Assembly (NCBI GenBank): GCA_907163375.1
Contig: CAJQUW010009290.1
Span: forward strand, 310,001 to 374,000
Length of the DNA stretch: 64,000 nt
Reading direction: 5' to 3'
DNA from: Prostheceraeus crozeri
Taxonomy: Eukaryota > Platyhelminthes > Polycladida > Euryleptidae
A program made the position numbers and the translations under genes. This document shows positions 1-9,462 of this stretch, piece after piece. The notes under the pieces were generated by a model. It did not search any database and was not told the origin of the DNA. It saw only the letters and a list, made by a program, of their open reading frames with translations. Positions within the stretch are counted from its first letter, which is position 1. Each line of letters opens with the position of its first letter.

Positions 1-190
1 GTGTTTGGTAAAATTGCTTTAATAGTTCGGGAAATCGCCAGTGGGGAGAGGGGTAGTATTGATAGTCATTTTGCTACTCGTGCATGCACGATCGTCCTGG
101 CCAATCCGCCAATCCAGTCGCCGATGTGTTAAGCTTTCTATTTGCTGATGTCTTCTGTAGACCTGCTGTTCAGAGCATGTCTCAACTCAC

Positions 191-786
191 AGAATTAGAT
201 TCATCTGCGCGCGATTCGGTTTCCTAGAAAGGAAGAATTGTATGTAACCTTAATATTGAAATGGCACATCATCGATTAGAAAACTTGCTCCTTCTCGAAT
301 GGATATTTCGTGTATCGCTTGCTATTGGAAATGGCAAACAATAAGCTGTCAACAGAGGACAGTAGAGTCAGTGAGAGAGGCGTGCGTGCTGTGATATCAC
401 GTCCCACACACCAAAACACACATCGATGCGTGGCTTCGATTCAATGTATGCACTATACAGTGAGCGATGCCGAGGAGTGGATCATCAAGTGAACTAATTT
501 TCGTACGCATGCTACTTTTTTTAATAATGATCGGAAGGGCCAACATTATGAAGAAAACTTGTGAACAATGATCTGAATTTTTCGAAACTGAAGGAATTTT
601 GGCAATCGAACCACTTTGCTGGAACTCACATTAATCCGCAAGCGACGCACGACTTATTTTCCTATCTCTGTAAGGTATTAGGAATTCCTTTTTGCCCACC
701 TAATAGGTTCCTCAATGTGCCGTCCATTTCGTATTAATCACACTTCTAGCAAACCGAAGCAGATAAACAAAATATTTAATTCTGTG
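191..786 (+). repeat. Dispersed repeat R1, copy 1
   Basis: This ~600-bp stretch recurs in the same orientation at 17100-17640 and, partly and inverted, at 52679-52845. The copies share an unusually well kept core near 367-420 (GTGAGAGAGGCGTGCGTGC, then a TGATATCAC palindrome and TCCCACACACC) and a more diverged outer part. No protein is recognised. It is probably a non-autonomous element, but its ends and target duplications are not clear. Confidence 0.75.
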
Positions 787-1491
787 TCTCTACTATTAGT
801 GTTGATCACTCCCACGCATACTCTTAACTTTGACGTGGTAAGTGTGACGCTTGTACACGACACACATGTGGAATCCACAAGCATCATAGGAAATCTGTGC
901 TTTGTTGAGACGGCAAAGCTGGATTCTATGAGCCTCGGTTACAACATGATGTTTCGAGGCCCATTAAGTTATGAAATGTATGTATGTATGCTTTATTTAT
1001 GAAATATGAAAGCTCTCGGTGTAAGGCTAGAAGATTTAATGAATGCAGCAATGTATTTAAGCAAGTAAGTAACTTAATTAATGTTCAGCGAGAAGTTACG
1101 AAAAGCAGGAAATTGACTTGTGTACAGATCGTGTGAGCAAGCACCATTTGCGTTCGCCTGAATAAACTTGATTTCCAGTCGAAGCGGGACTAAGCATATT
1201 TCCTCAGTTTGGAATAAATGTGATCAAATATATCGTTGACGGCTGTGGGCTATTCAAATTCGCAACTGAAGTGAAAATTCAGTCGCTGCAAGTGTCACAC
1301 CCGCCGCATTAGAAAATCCCCGTTGTTATTGCTGGCTTAAAAATAAACACCGACTTTGCATCTGCTCAAGCATAATTGACTGTCAATGCTCAACCGCAGT
1401 GTGACAGTATAAGAAAGAGAGAAAGAGAAACGTATATTTTCAAACTTTGAATGAAAATCATTCATTTACACAGGCCTGTCAACACAGGTCC
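787..1491. other. Unassigned noncoding stretch
   Basis: I see no recognisable gene or RNA here. The short open frame at 715-1002 overlaps the end of repeat R1 and has no domain I recognise. Confidence 0.5.
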
Positions 1492-1978
1492 TCAATAATG
1501 CTGCAGTGAAGGAATAATACACTCATGTTCATCACAGGGCATAAAATGAAAGTAATAGAAAAGCAAGTTCGTGTACTTAAAAGAAGAAAAATTTGAACAC
1601 TTGAAAAATGGACTTGCTGTTTGATTTAGATTAAGGCTGGAAAAATATGCCAACACGATAAGATTTCTCTGGACACATTGGCTGTAATTGATGAGAACTA
1701 TTGTGAGCAACAGTTAGGAAGAATTTCATTGCTGCTGCTTCTCGTCGCCTACTCAAATCCAAAAGTTGCTCACGGCTGCAATCACTACAATCACATATAA
1801 GGCGATGAGCACGTCTCTGTAGTTTGTCAAGAGTCATTTGATCACTCTTTGAGATCCCTATCATAAGAGGGCCACAATACTCAATTATTGAACGTATGAG
1901 CCCATTATACACATCTAACATTTGAGCACGGTCCAGTAATGGTTTCAAGATGTTTGTATTTAAAGACAGAACATGCAC
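1492..1978 (-). pseudogene. LINE reverse-transcriptase C-terminal fragment
   Basis: The minus strand translates to a stretch resembling the thumb and C-terminal region of non-LTR (CR1/L2/Jockey-like) reverse transcriptases: VYNGLIRSIIEYCGPLMIGI, then LDKLQRRAHRLIC, then SRRREAAAMKFF. These match the usual pattern of 'R..L..vY..LIRS..EY', 'l..iQ.R..r.I' and 'L..RR..a...f'. The ~115-codon open part ends with a stop and similarity appears to carry on in another frame to about 1492. The RT core (YxDD) and the endonuclease are absent, so this is a 5'-truncated, decayed insertion. The LINE clade is not certain. Confidence 0.6.
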
Positions 1979-2615
1979 GCTGGTGGGTAAATCATTTGTT
2001 TTGACAAATCTTGTCGAAAAAACTGTGAATAGTCTGTGTGAGATTCATAAATTTGATTCAAAGATTCAACCTTTTAGAAAATTCACATTTATCTTTTATT
2101 CACATTGTGAAAAAAACGATAAGACGCATGAATAATAATAAGAAGAATAAGAATACTTTATTTGATCAGTACAAAAGCGGTGCGACAAGAGAATAATACA
2201 TGGCTCATGTGACACAAGAAGAGTTTATGAAAGAGTTGTTGTAGATCGCCAATTTTCGTTGATGTGCATTGGTTTGCGGGATTTTCGTGCGTCAATTGTC
2301 TCTGCAAGTAAAAAAAAAATGGGAAAGTGGGTTCTGTCCATAGGTGCTTGCAATTAGGTTCGCCAGACGGATACAGACTTTATCCATGCATCTAGTAGAT
2401 TTTCTTCACTGATGATGTAACACCTTTGTTCAAAGCCTCAAACTTTCTGAATAGTTTAACAGGTACGTCACAAACTAAAGGCCAACAGTAATATAAAAAG
2501 AAATCAAACTTTATTCTCATATATTTACAAGCACGTATACAAGCACAAAACTCTAGCACATTGTCAGTATGCAGACCAATGACGCCACTTCATAAGAGAA
2601 GACATAAAAATAATA
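1979..2615. other. Unassigned noncoding stretch
   Basis: AT-rich sequence between two retroelement fragments. Nothing recognisable is seen on either strand. Part of it may be older retroelement sequence too decayed to identify. Confidence 0.4.
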
Positions 2616-2885
2616 TCAAAAGATATCGGCAAGAAATGCATTCAGACCGAAATCTTCCATGATAACATCGGCGGACTCTTTTTTGAAGGGTACACCTCTG
2701 ATACACAGATTAACTGACTTCACTATTTCTACAGACATTTTTGTTCGGTTCACGGAGGAATAGTTCTCTTGATCGCCTGTGGCTAGTTTCAGGGCAAGTG
2801 TCTTCAAACATTGTCGACACTCTTTACCTGACCATTCATTATTGCCAAATACCAATGCAGTAAGCGTACCATGTTCTACATCCAA
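2616..2885 (-). pseudogene. C-terminal fragment of a retroelement-type ORF
   Basis: An 89-codon minus-strand frame reads VEHGTLTALVFG, then KECRQCLKTLALKLATGDQE, then MSVEIVKSVNLCIRGVPF and ends with a stop. From memory this pattern ('vEhgtfTpLVFg...mg.ec..fl..la.kl', 'svei.kS.n.ciRGs..pf') is the C-terminal tail of long reverse-transcriptase-bearing ORFs common in marine invertebrates. No catalytic domain is present, so only a fossil fragment can be claimed. The class of element is unresolved. Confidence 0.4.
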
Positions 2886-3374
2886 AACTCTTTGTAGATA
2901 ATTTCTCTGTTTTTACAGCAATATAAATGACACAAGACAAGACTTTCATAAGTTTGTCAAATAATGGACCAAATAATGGACAAATACTGGACCATTAGCT
3001 TTCAGTCTTTTGATCAGAGACAGACTGGCACGACATTTACGATATAAATGTGAAAACTTTGACTCCCAACGCAAATCAGTTGAGAAATATACACCCAAAA
3101 TCATCAAATTATCCACATTTTCTATGATAGAGTCTTATATATTATAAGTCTCATATATAAAAAAGCGTTCATTCCTTACGGTACTGCAAATTCTGAAGTG
3201 AGCATTAGTTATTGAGAACTGGGCTCGGATGTGTATTTAGAAACAAAGCGGAGGTTTTCTTGCCGATCTCTTTAACTTGACTTATCTTTTATGAAGAGAA
3301 CACGAAGTTAATGAATAATAAGACCAAATTTTTTAAGTTTATCGATGAAAATAATTTGATTGCATGATTGAATC

Positions 3375-3470
3375 TTTGATCCAAATTGATGTCATCATTT
3401 TCAGGTTTATTTTTTCAAGATCCAAAATCAAGGTTTATCAAGAGGATATCGATAAAAAGTTAAAGGTTGA
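3375..3470 (+). repeat. Left arm of an older inverted repeat around PLE-A
   Basis: Positions 3375-3395 are the exact reverse complement of 8051-8071 (21 bp), and the AAGAGGATATCGAT segment near 3440-3460 pairs with 8022-8043. The two arms lie outside the PLE-A target duplication, so the PLE pair appears to have landed inside a pre-existing inverted-repeat element. Confidence 0.6.
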
Positions 3471-3482
3471 GTTGCAGCTGGG

Positions 3483-3494
3483 ATCCAGTCTAAG
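3483..3494 (+). repeat. PLE-A target-site duplication, left
   Basis: ATCCAGTCTAAG is repeated exactly at 7891-7902, on the other side of the PLE-A pair. Thirty bases of unassigned sequence separate it from the start of the inverted arm at 3524. Confidence 0.65.
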
Positions 3495-3609
3495 TATGCA
3501 ATAGCAGAAGGCGGGAAGACCATGATTCCGATGATAGCAATAGAAAAAACCTCTCCCGAGTGAAAATTACTGCCAATGTATGACTGTATAAAATTCAATA
3601 AAATATAAT

Positions 3610-3647
3610 TGTGCCGACGTTTCGCGTCCAGACGCTTAGTCGTGGCA
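3610..3647 (-). ncRNA. Hammerhead-like stem, PLE-A left copy
   Basis: Mirror copy of the motif at 7770-7807: stem I GTGCC/GGCAC, stem II GCGTC/GACGC, then GAAAC and GTC. The CUGANGA box is not recognisable, so activity is doubtful. Confidence 0.4.
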
Positions 3648-3675
3648 CAACTAGCACAGATAATGAAAGAGTCAT

Positions 3676-4242
3676 TTACAAAACTCTAATTCTCGTTGCA
3701 ACAGTCTCGTGACGCCTGTTCATCAAAGGTTGATGGTAATTAATTAAACGAGCTTCCATCAAACTTGCCTCAACCGAATCACGCACACGCTTTAAAATTT
3801 CTACATTAAAATCGTCAATGCTATTGACATTGCTACAAATATTTCTATGATCGCTTAAAGCGCTTGAATTGTTTTTATATTTAATACTGTTTTTGTGTTC
3901 GTTATATCTTAAATGAAATGGAAGAGCAGTTTTTCCGATATATTGGCCATTACCAAATTTGCAAGTGAATTGATAAATTACACAAGTCGCATCACAGACA
4001 TAACAAGAAGGCAATTTGTCACATAGGTCACAATTATTGTGCTTATAGATCGGTCTATGACTGAACACATTACGGAGCTTTTTATTACCGGTACTAACAA
4101 AATTGATATCTAATTTGTACTTGCGAATGCTGTAGTTTATTTTTCTTATAAGACTATCACTAACAAAAGGAAGTTTTAGAGTACACTTATTGGATTTTCC
4201 GTCTTTTTTGTATTTCTTTTTTATTTGATTTTTCTGAGCCAT
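3676..4242 (-). CDS. GIY-YIG endonuclease ORF of PLE-A, left copy
   Basis: This 188-residue frame begins with ATG (MAQKNQ) two bases after the stop of the upstream RT frame. Residues 71-83 hold a CxxC plus CxxC cysteine cluster, followed by the GIY-YIG nuclease core: VIYQF at about 88-92, YIG at 101-103, NEH at 114-116 and a glutamate in LMEARLI near 163. PLE endonucleases of this type nick target DNA to prime reverse transcription. It differs from its partner at 7175-7741 at one visible residue, reading KTALPF where the partner has KTARPF. Loss of that arginine, often conserved after YIG, could weaken this copy. Confidence 0.85.
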   Translation of the reverse strand: MAQKNQIKKKYKKDGKSNKCTLKLPFVSDSLIRKINYSIRKYKLDINFVSTGNKKLRNVFSHRPIYKHNNCDLCDKLPSCYVCDATCVIYQFTCKFGNGQYIGKTALPFHLRYNEHKNSIKYKNNSSALSDHRNICSNVNSIDDFNVEILKRVRDSVEASLMEARLINYHQPLMNRRHETVATRIRVL

Positions 4243-4244
4243 TT

Positions 4245-5540
4245 TTATGTCTTGTTGAGAGTGACCGTTACCAATAAATTATCTTCGCACTTACTTATTG
4301 AATTGCACTGGTACTCATTCGGTAGAAGATTGATGTTCCTTAATTCAAGGTCTTTGAATTTTTGATTTAGGAAATTGGCTTTTACTGAATTAGGAAGCCA
4401 ACTGTCTTTTTTTAAAGTGTTACCAGAGGCTAGCTCTTTTGTATATTTTTGGTGAACTACCTTGCAATTATCAACCCAAATACTCAAGTCAAGAAAGTTG
4501 AGAACACCATTTTTTGGAACTTCGAGAGTGAATTTAATATTGTCGTTAATAGAGTTGAAGACTTGAAGTATCTCATTGAAGATGTTATCGTTTCTCTTTA
4601 TATGCCCAAGGATACAATCATCAATGTATCTTTTGTAAATGATTTTAGAAAAATTGATGTTTGATTTTAATTTAGAAATGGCCTTTTCTTCAATGTAGTT
4701 CAAAAAAATTATAGAGAAAGGAGGCGCATAGTGCGATCCCATGGGGACTACTTTTATTTGTAAATAGATTTTCTCATTAAAAGTGATTTCATAATTATAT
4801 GAAATAAATTTTAGCATGGTCATAAATTCGTCCAAACTAATGTTGAAGTTATTAATAGCGTTCCAGTGCTTTTTTGAAAAATTCTCTATCATCTCCAAAG
4901 CAGTTTCAATAGGAACGCTGGGATACAAATTGACAACGTCTAAGGAAATGAACACAGAATCACTACACAAATTATCAAATTTTCGCCTGCTTATTTCTTT
5001 AATCAATTCTAAAGAACTCGAGAGGTGCGCAGGCACCAAACTGACAAGTTGGTTTAGTATTCTGCCGCAAAACCAATCAATCTTGTTAGTTGGGTTATTG
5101 ATAACCGAGGCAATAGGCCGTAGAGGATATTGATTATTTTCATCTTTTGTCTTGTGATCTTTGATAAGAGTATAAAATTGAGACGGCTGTGATCCGGAAA
5201 CAAGCATACGTTTCAAATTTGAATCGCTTACTTTATCTTTTAGTATGTTATTTACAATCTTGTCAGCTTGCTTTTCCAAACTGCATTTCTTACTTTTATT
5301 CAGAGGCTTATATGTCGTGCTGTCGTTTAACATATCATTATTTCGACGTACGATATCAGTAATTTTTGTCACACAAAGTCGATTGCTTTTATCTGTTGGC
5401 AATACAGTAAGATCATTAGTTTTCAGAAAATGTTTACTGCTTTTTATACTTTTGTTAATCTCAAAGTACGACTGTTTATTTTTAACATGCTGCATTTCCG
5501 ATTTAACAGCTTTCTTTATTTCTTCTTTAAAAAGGAGCAA
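4245..5540 (-). CDS. Reverse transcriptase ORF of PLE-A, left copy (N-terminally truncated)
   Basis: This frame encodes the PLE reverse transcriptase from just before KEEIKKAV to the C-terminus. It contains the palm motif SLDVVNLYPS, the MGSHYAPP segment and the catalytic YIDD box, in the usual PLE order. The open frame runs on to 5594, but the match to the partner copy stops at 5540, and the last ~18 codons come from the spacer. It lacks the first ~97 residues present in the right copy. No ATG fits the true start. The copy is a recent partial duplicate of 5877-7172, inverted. Confidence 0.85.
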   Translation of the reverse strand: MLLFKEEIKKAVKSEMQHVKNKQSYFEINKSIKSSKHFLKTNDLTVLPTDKSNRLCVTKITDIVRRNNDMLNDSTTYKPLNKSKKCSLEKQADKIVNNILKDKVSDSNLKRMLVSGSQPSQFYTLIKDHKTKDENNQYPLRPIASVINNPTNKIDWFCGRILNQLVSLVPAHLSSSLELIKEISRRKFDNLCSDSVFISLDVVNLYPSVPIETALEMIENFSKKHWNAINNFNISLDEFMTMLKFISYNYEITFNEKIYLQIKVVPMGSHYAPPFSIIFLNYIEEKAISKLKSNINFSKIIYKRYIDDCILGHIKRNDNIFNEILQVFNSINDNIKFTLEVPKNGVLNFLDLSIWVDNCKVVHQKYTKELASGNTLKKDSWLPNSVKANFLNQKFKDLELRNINLLPNEYQCNSISKCEDNLLVTVTLNKT

Positions 5541-5588
5541 GACACAGATGGAGGAAGATGATCTGGAACAAGATGCGTCACGAGAAAG

Positions 5589-7172
5589 TTGCAACTTACC
5601 CTTCTCTATAGTAATGAGACCGACATTTCTTTACCTGATCCTTTGATTGATTTACTCAAGAAAGGTCCTAATTTCCGGGTTCCACCAAACTTAAACTCTG
5701 AGTTTATGAATGATGTTGAGCTTGCTCTTGATAAAATGACTTATAGTCTTCGTTGGAATTATCAATGTAATGCTGAGTCTGACAATAGTTCTGCACCTGA
5801 TAATAGTTTAAAAATACCATTTTATAAGAACGCTGTTAAACTTCCTAGCAGTATGTCAGAAAAAAAAGAATTTAATTTGCTCCTTTTTAAAGAAGAAATA
5901 AAGAAAGCTGTTAAATCGGAAATGCAGCATGTTAAAAATAAACAGTCGTACTTTGAGATTAACAAAAGTATAAAAAGCAGTAAACATTTTCTGAAAACTA
6001 ATGATCTTACTGTAGTGCCAACAGATAAAAGCAATCGACTTTGTGTGACAAAAATTACTGATATCGTACGTCGAAATAATGATATGTTAAACGACAGCAC
6101 GACATATAAGCCTCTGAATAAAAGTAAGAAATGCAGTTTGGAAAAGCAAGCTGACAAGATTGTAAATAACATACTAAAAGATAAAGTAAGCGATTCAAAT
6201 TTGAAACGTATGCTTGTTTCCGGATCACAGCCGTCTCAATTTTATACTCTTATCAAAGATCACAAGACAAAAGATGAAAATAATCAATATCCTCTACGGC
6301 CTATTGCCTCGGTTATCAATAACCCAACTAACAAGATTGATTGGTTTTGCGGCAGAATACTAAACCAACTTGTCAGTTTGGTGCCTGCGCACCTCTCGAG
6401 TTCTTTAGAATTGATTAAAGAAATAAGCAGGCGAAAATTTGATAATTTGTGTAGTGATTCTGTGTTCATTTCCTTAGACGTTGTCAATTTGTATCCCAGC
6501 GTTCCTATTGAAACTGCTTTGGAGATGATAGAGAATTTTTCAAAAAAGCACTGGAACGCTATTAATAACTTCAACATTAGTTTGGACGAATTTATGACCA
6601 TGCTAAAATTTATTTCATATAATTATGAAATCACTTTTAATGAGAAAATCTATTTACAAATAAAAGTAGTCCCCATGGGATCGCACTATGCGCCTCCTTT
6701 CTCTATAATTTTTTTGAACTACATTGAAGAAAAGGCCATTTCTAAATTAAAATCAAACATCAATTTTTCTAAAATCATTTACAAAAGATACATTGATGAT
6801 TGTATCCTTGGGCATATAAAGAGAAACGATAACATCTTCAATGAGATACTTCAAGTCTTCAACTCTATTAACGACAATATTAAATTCACTCTCGAAGTTC
6901 CAAAAAATGGTGTTCTCAACTTTCTTGACTTGAGTATTTGGGTTGATAATTGCAAGGTAGTTCACCAAAAATATACAAACGAGCTAGCCTCTGGTAACAC
7001 TTTAAAAAAAGACAGTTGGCTTCCTAATTCAGTAAAAGCCAATTTCCTAAATCAAAAATTCAAAGACCTTGAATTAAGGAACATCAATCTTCTACCGAAT
7101 GAGTACCAGTGCAATTCAATAAGTAAGTGCGAAGATAATTTATTGGTAACGGTCACTCTCAACAAGACATAA
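5589..7172 (+). CDS. Reverse transcriptase ORF of PLE-A, right copy
   Basis: The frame is open for 527 codons. It encodes a Penelope-like reverse transcriptase with a telomerase-like palm: a pre-RT region near residues 130-160 (PTDKSNR), QFYTLIKDHK near 217-226, LRPIASV near 236-242, SLDVVNLYPS at 295-304, MGSHYAPP at 363-370 and YIDD at 401-404, followed by FTLEVPKNGVLNFLDL. The first codon of the open stretch is TTG, not ATG, and PLE proteins usually have a longer N-terminus, so the 5' end is probably truncated at the head-to-head junction. It is followed, two bases after its stop, by the separate endonuclease frame. Confidence 0.88.
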   Translation: MQLTLLYSNETDISLPDPLIDLLKKGPNFRVPPNLNSEFMNDVELALDKMTYSLRWNYQCNAESDNSSAPDNSLKIPFYKNAVKLPSSMSEKKEFNLLLFKEEIKKAVKSEMQHVKNKQSYFEINKSIKSSKHFLKTNDLTVVPTDKSNRLCVTKITDIVRRNNDMLNDSTTYKPLNKSKKCSLEKQADKIVNNILKDKVSDSNLKRMLVSGSQPSQFYTLIKDHKTKDENNQYPLRPIASVINNPTNKIDWFCGRILNQLVSLVPAHLSSSLELIKEISRRKFDNLCSDSVFISLDVVNLYPSVPIETALEMIENFSKKHWNAINNFNISLDEFMTMLKFISYNYEITFNEKIYLQIKVVPMGSHYAPPFSIIFLNYIEEKAISKLKSNINFSKIIYKRYIDDCILGHIKRNDNIFNEILQVFNSINDNIKFTLEVPKNGVLNFLDLSIWVDNCKVVHQKYTNELASGNTLKKDSWLPNSVKANFLNQKFKDLELRNINLLPNEYQCNSISKCEDNLLVTVTLNKT

Positions 7173-7174
7173 AA

Positions 7175-7741
7175 ATGGCTCAGAAAAATCAAATAAAAAA
7201 GAAATACAAAAAAGACGGAAAATCCAATAAGTGTACTCTAAAACTTCCTTTTGTTAGTGATAGTCTTATAAGAAAAATAAACTACAGCATTCGCAAGTAC
7301 AAATTAGATATCAATTTTGTTAGTACCGGTAATAAAAAGCTCCGTAATGTGTTCAGTCATAGACCGATCTATAAGCACAATAATTGTGACCTATGTGACA
7401 AATTGCCTTCTTGTTATGTCTGTGATGCGACTTGTGTAATTTATCAATTCACTTGCAAATTTGGTAATGGCCAATATATCGGAAAAACTGCTCGTCCATT
7501 TCATTTAAGATATAACGAACACAAAAACAGTATTAAATATAAAAACAATTCAAGCGCTTTAAGCGATCATAGAAATATTTGTAGCAATGTCAATAGCATT
7601 GACGATTTTAATGTAGAAATTTTAAAGCGTGTGCGTGATTCGGTTGAGGCAAGTTTGATGGAAGCTCGTTTAATTAATTACCATCAACCTTTGATGAACA
7701 GGCGTCACGAGACTGTTGCAACGAGAATTAGAGTTTTGTAA
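7175..7741 (+). CDS. GIY-YIG endonuclease ORF of PLE-A, right copy
   Basis: This 188-residue frame opens with a real ATG directly after the RT stop (TAA, two A residues, ATG). Features are a basic N-terminus, a CxxC/CxxC cluster at 71-83, VIYQFTC at 88-94, YIG at 101-103 with the following arginine retained (KTARPF), and the late glutamate in MEARLI. Canonical Penelope elements carry RT and GIY-YIG in one ORF. Here both copies show the same split, so the split predates the duplication. Whether it is a working stop-restart arrangement or inherited damage cannot be told from sequence. Confidence 0.87.
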   Translation: MAQKNQIKKKYKKDGKSNKCTLKLPFVSDSLIRKINYSIRKYKLDINFVSTGNKKLRNVFSHRPIYKHNNCDLCDKLPSCYVCDATCVIYQFTCKFGNGQYIGKTARPFHLRYNEHKNSIKYKNNSSALSDHRNICSNVNSIDDFNVEILKRVRDSVEASLMEARLINYHQPLMNRRHETVATRIRVL

Positions 7742-7769
7742 ATGACTCTTTCATTATCTGTGCTAGTTG

Positions 7770-7807
7770 TGCCACGACTAAGCGTCTGGACGCGAAACGT
7801 CGGCACA
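7770..7807 (+). ncRNA. Hammerhead-like stem, PLE-A right copy
   Basis: Stem I is GTGCC (7770-7774) with GGCAC (7803-7807). Stem II is GCGTC (7783-7787) with GACGC (7790-7794) over a two-base loop. GAAA follows at 7795-7798, then CGTC. These are the parts of a minimal type I hammerhead, known from PLE ends. The region before stem II reads ACGACTAA rather than CUGANGA, so the core looks degenerate. Confidence 0.45.
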
Positions 7808-7890
7808 ATTATATTTTATTGAATTTTATACAGTCATACATTGGCAGTAATTTTCACTCGGGAGAGGTTTTTTCTATTGCTATCATCGGA

Positions 7891-7902
7891 ATCCAGTCTA
7901 AG
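7891..7902 (+). repeat. PLE-A target-site duplication, right
   Basis: ATCCAGTCTAAG, the partner of 3483-3494. Its first three bases overlap the end of the right arm. Confidence 0.65.
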
Positions 7903-8021
7903 AGCAACGAGTTGGTTCCAATTCAGGTAGCGAGTGCTCACAACTGGTAGTGACGGTTTGCTGCGTTCCTGCATGTCGAAGTGGGTGCAGTGAAGCAAGA
8001 AGCGATCCTGCAAACACCAAC

Positions 8022-8071
8022 CTTTTCATCGATATCCTCTTAATAGACCTATGACATCAATTTGGATCAAA
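8022..8071 (-). repeat. Right arm of the older inverted repeat around PLE-A
   Basis: Reverse complement of segments at 3375-3395 and about 3438-3462. It lies outside the PLE-A target duplication. Confidence 0.6.
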
Positions 8072-9404
8072 CATTCATCAAGCTAACTTCATTTCCGCGA
8101 CATATGAGTATACACTTGTATGTTCATTTCATTTCAATGATGATGATTAAAAATCCGAATCAACCCATTTATATATTTATCTAAAAAGATTCAAGGACAA
8201 ATGACACCATGAGTTCTAAGCTTGTTGCCTTAATTTCACTATTGATGCTATTGTCACTTGTTGACTGCATCTGACTATTTTGACTGACATTATGTAGCAT
8301 AGAACCCCTTGCATAAAATCTTCATATTTCCTCTCACTAGAACAGATGTATTCTTCATTCAATCATTTTCTTCAAGGTGAATGTAATTTAATTGATCCAA
8401 ATGCATTAATTGCCACAGTTATTGTGGATAATAATAATCAATTTATATATTTTTTCAAGATTGAAAATCAGAAAATCATGGATGTGCATGTGGCATCATG
8501 TGTGCATGTATGCAACTCATTAAATGGGCACTAAAATGAGTGCGAATTAAGTACTGTGCTTTCAAACCCAAAGAGTTCTAAAATTAGTACTGACATTTTT
8601 GAACCCAAAGAGTACTAGATTTTGGTACTCTTTTCTAATTTCAGAAGATAAGAAGTTTAGTTCTCATTGTAGCAAAATTTCGTCAAAAGCCTATTCTCGA
8701 GCTTATGTCATTTTGAAAAGGTTTGTGTCGAACAATAAAGACTGTTTGATTCAGTATTTGTAAGACCAATATTAAAATACAATTGTCAATTTTTTAGCCC
8801 TGTTTTACAACGTGATATTGATCCATCAAAAGAGTCTATCGATATTTCACTCGACAAGTTTGTAAGCGTTGCAAGATTTCTAATGAAGACTATGATCTTT
8901 TTTTGAAATCATTAGGTCTTCGTTCCCTATGCGAAAGACGGAAAATGTTAGATTTACATCTTTTTTTCAAAGCGCATTATAACAATTGAAACTGATTTTT
9001 GGAAATATATTACTTCACTTCAGACCCTATACTCTACCAGAACTTGTGCTAACAATCCGTGCCATGTTTTGCCAAAATTTCTTCCTAGCACAAAGACATT
9101 GCGTAATTATTTTTTGTCGTGTTTTTCCATTTTGGAAATTATTGCTGCTAAATGTGTTTCTTTCCATCTTTTCAGCTCTTTAAAGCAGTATTGAAATCAG
9201 AAATTTTCGTTTATACTTGATAAATGTACTTTTTCTTTGCGTTCTTTATGCAATCCTACAAGCCCCTTCCGCGGACATGGAGCGCGCTTTCTGTAAAACT
9301 GATCAACGTCAATTTTTGAAGAATAATTTGCTTATTAATATTATCTTTTAGTCTTAGTTAGTAAGTGCTCAGGTTCAGTCCTCTTTCTAGTACTCATCTG
9401 GGAC
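8072..9404. other. Unassigned noncoding stretch
   Basis: AT-rich. A short motif, 'aacccaaagagt(t/a)cta', is repeated at about 8565-8582 and 8604-8621. A weak echo of the PLE-A flanking repeat ('tttttcaagat..aaaatca') lies near 8450-8480. No gene is recognised; open frames are short and without domains. Confidence 0.5.
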
Positions 9405-9462
9405 ATAATGAATAACAGTGTAGGGTGTACATCATTCTGTGAGAGTCTCATTTTCTACATTA
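9405..9462 (-). repeat. Foldback family F, short fragment
   Basis: The segment 'taGGGTGTACATCATTCTGTGA' followed by 'agtctcatttt' matches the right-arm sequence of family F seen at 11000-11030 and 59157-59190. Only about 55 bp remain. Confidence 0.6.

Larger units (their letters stand above)
3524..7893. mobile_element. PLE-A: head-to-head pair of Penelope-like elements
   Basis: Positions 3524-5540 are a near-perfect reverse complement of 5877-7893. Every matched pair sums to 11417, so the 2,017-bp arms have no net length difference. A 336-bp spacer holds extra N-terminal coding sequence belonging to the right copy only. Both arms run RT, then GIY-YIG endonuclease, then a 3' tail with a hammerhead-like stem, so the copies share their 5' sides at the centre. 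Partial copies joined head to head are a known habit of PLEs. The translated arms differ at only a few residues (for example K/N, A-L-P versus A-R-P), so the pair is young. Both copies lack a complete N-terminus. Confidence 0.88.

Noticed and set aside
310-1002. Small plus-strand ORFs of 60 and 95 codons in repeat R1
   Set aside because: The second R1 copy at 17100-17640 does not preserve these frames, and no domain is visible.
4449-5646. Plus-strand open frames of 71, 105 and 133 codons opposite the PLE-A RT
   Set aside because: They are antisense shadows of the reverse transcriptase. The mirror images on the other strand (5822-6968) confirm they come from the duplicated arm.
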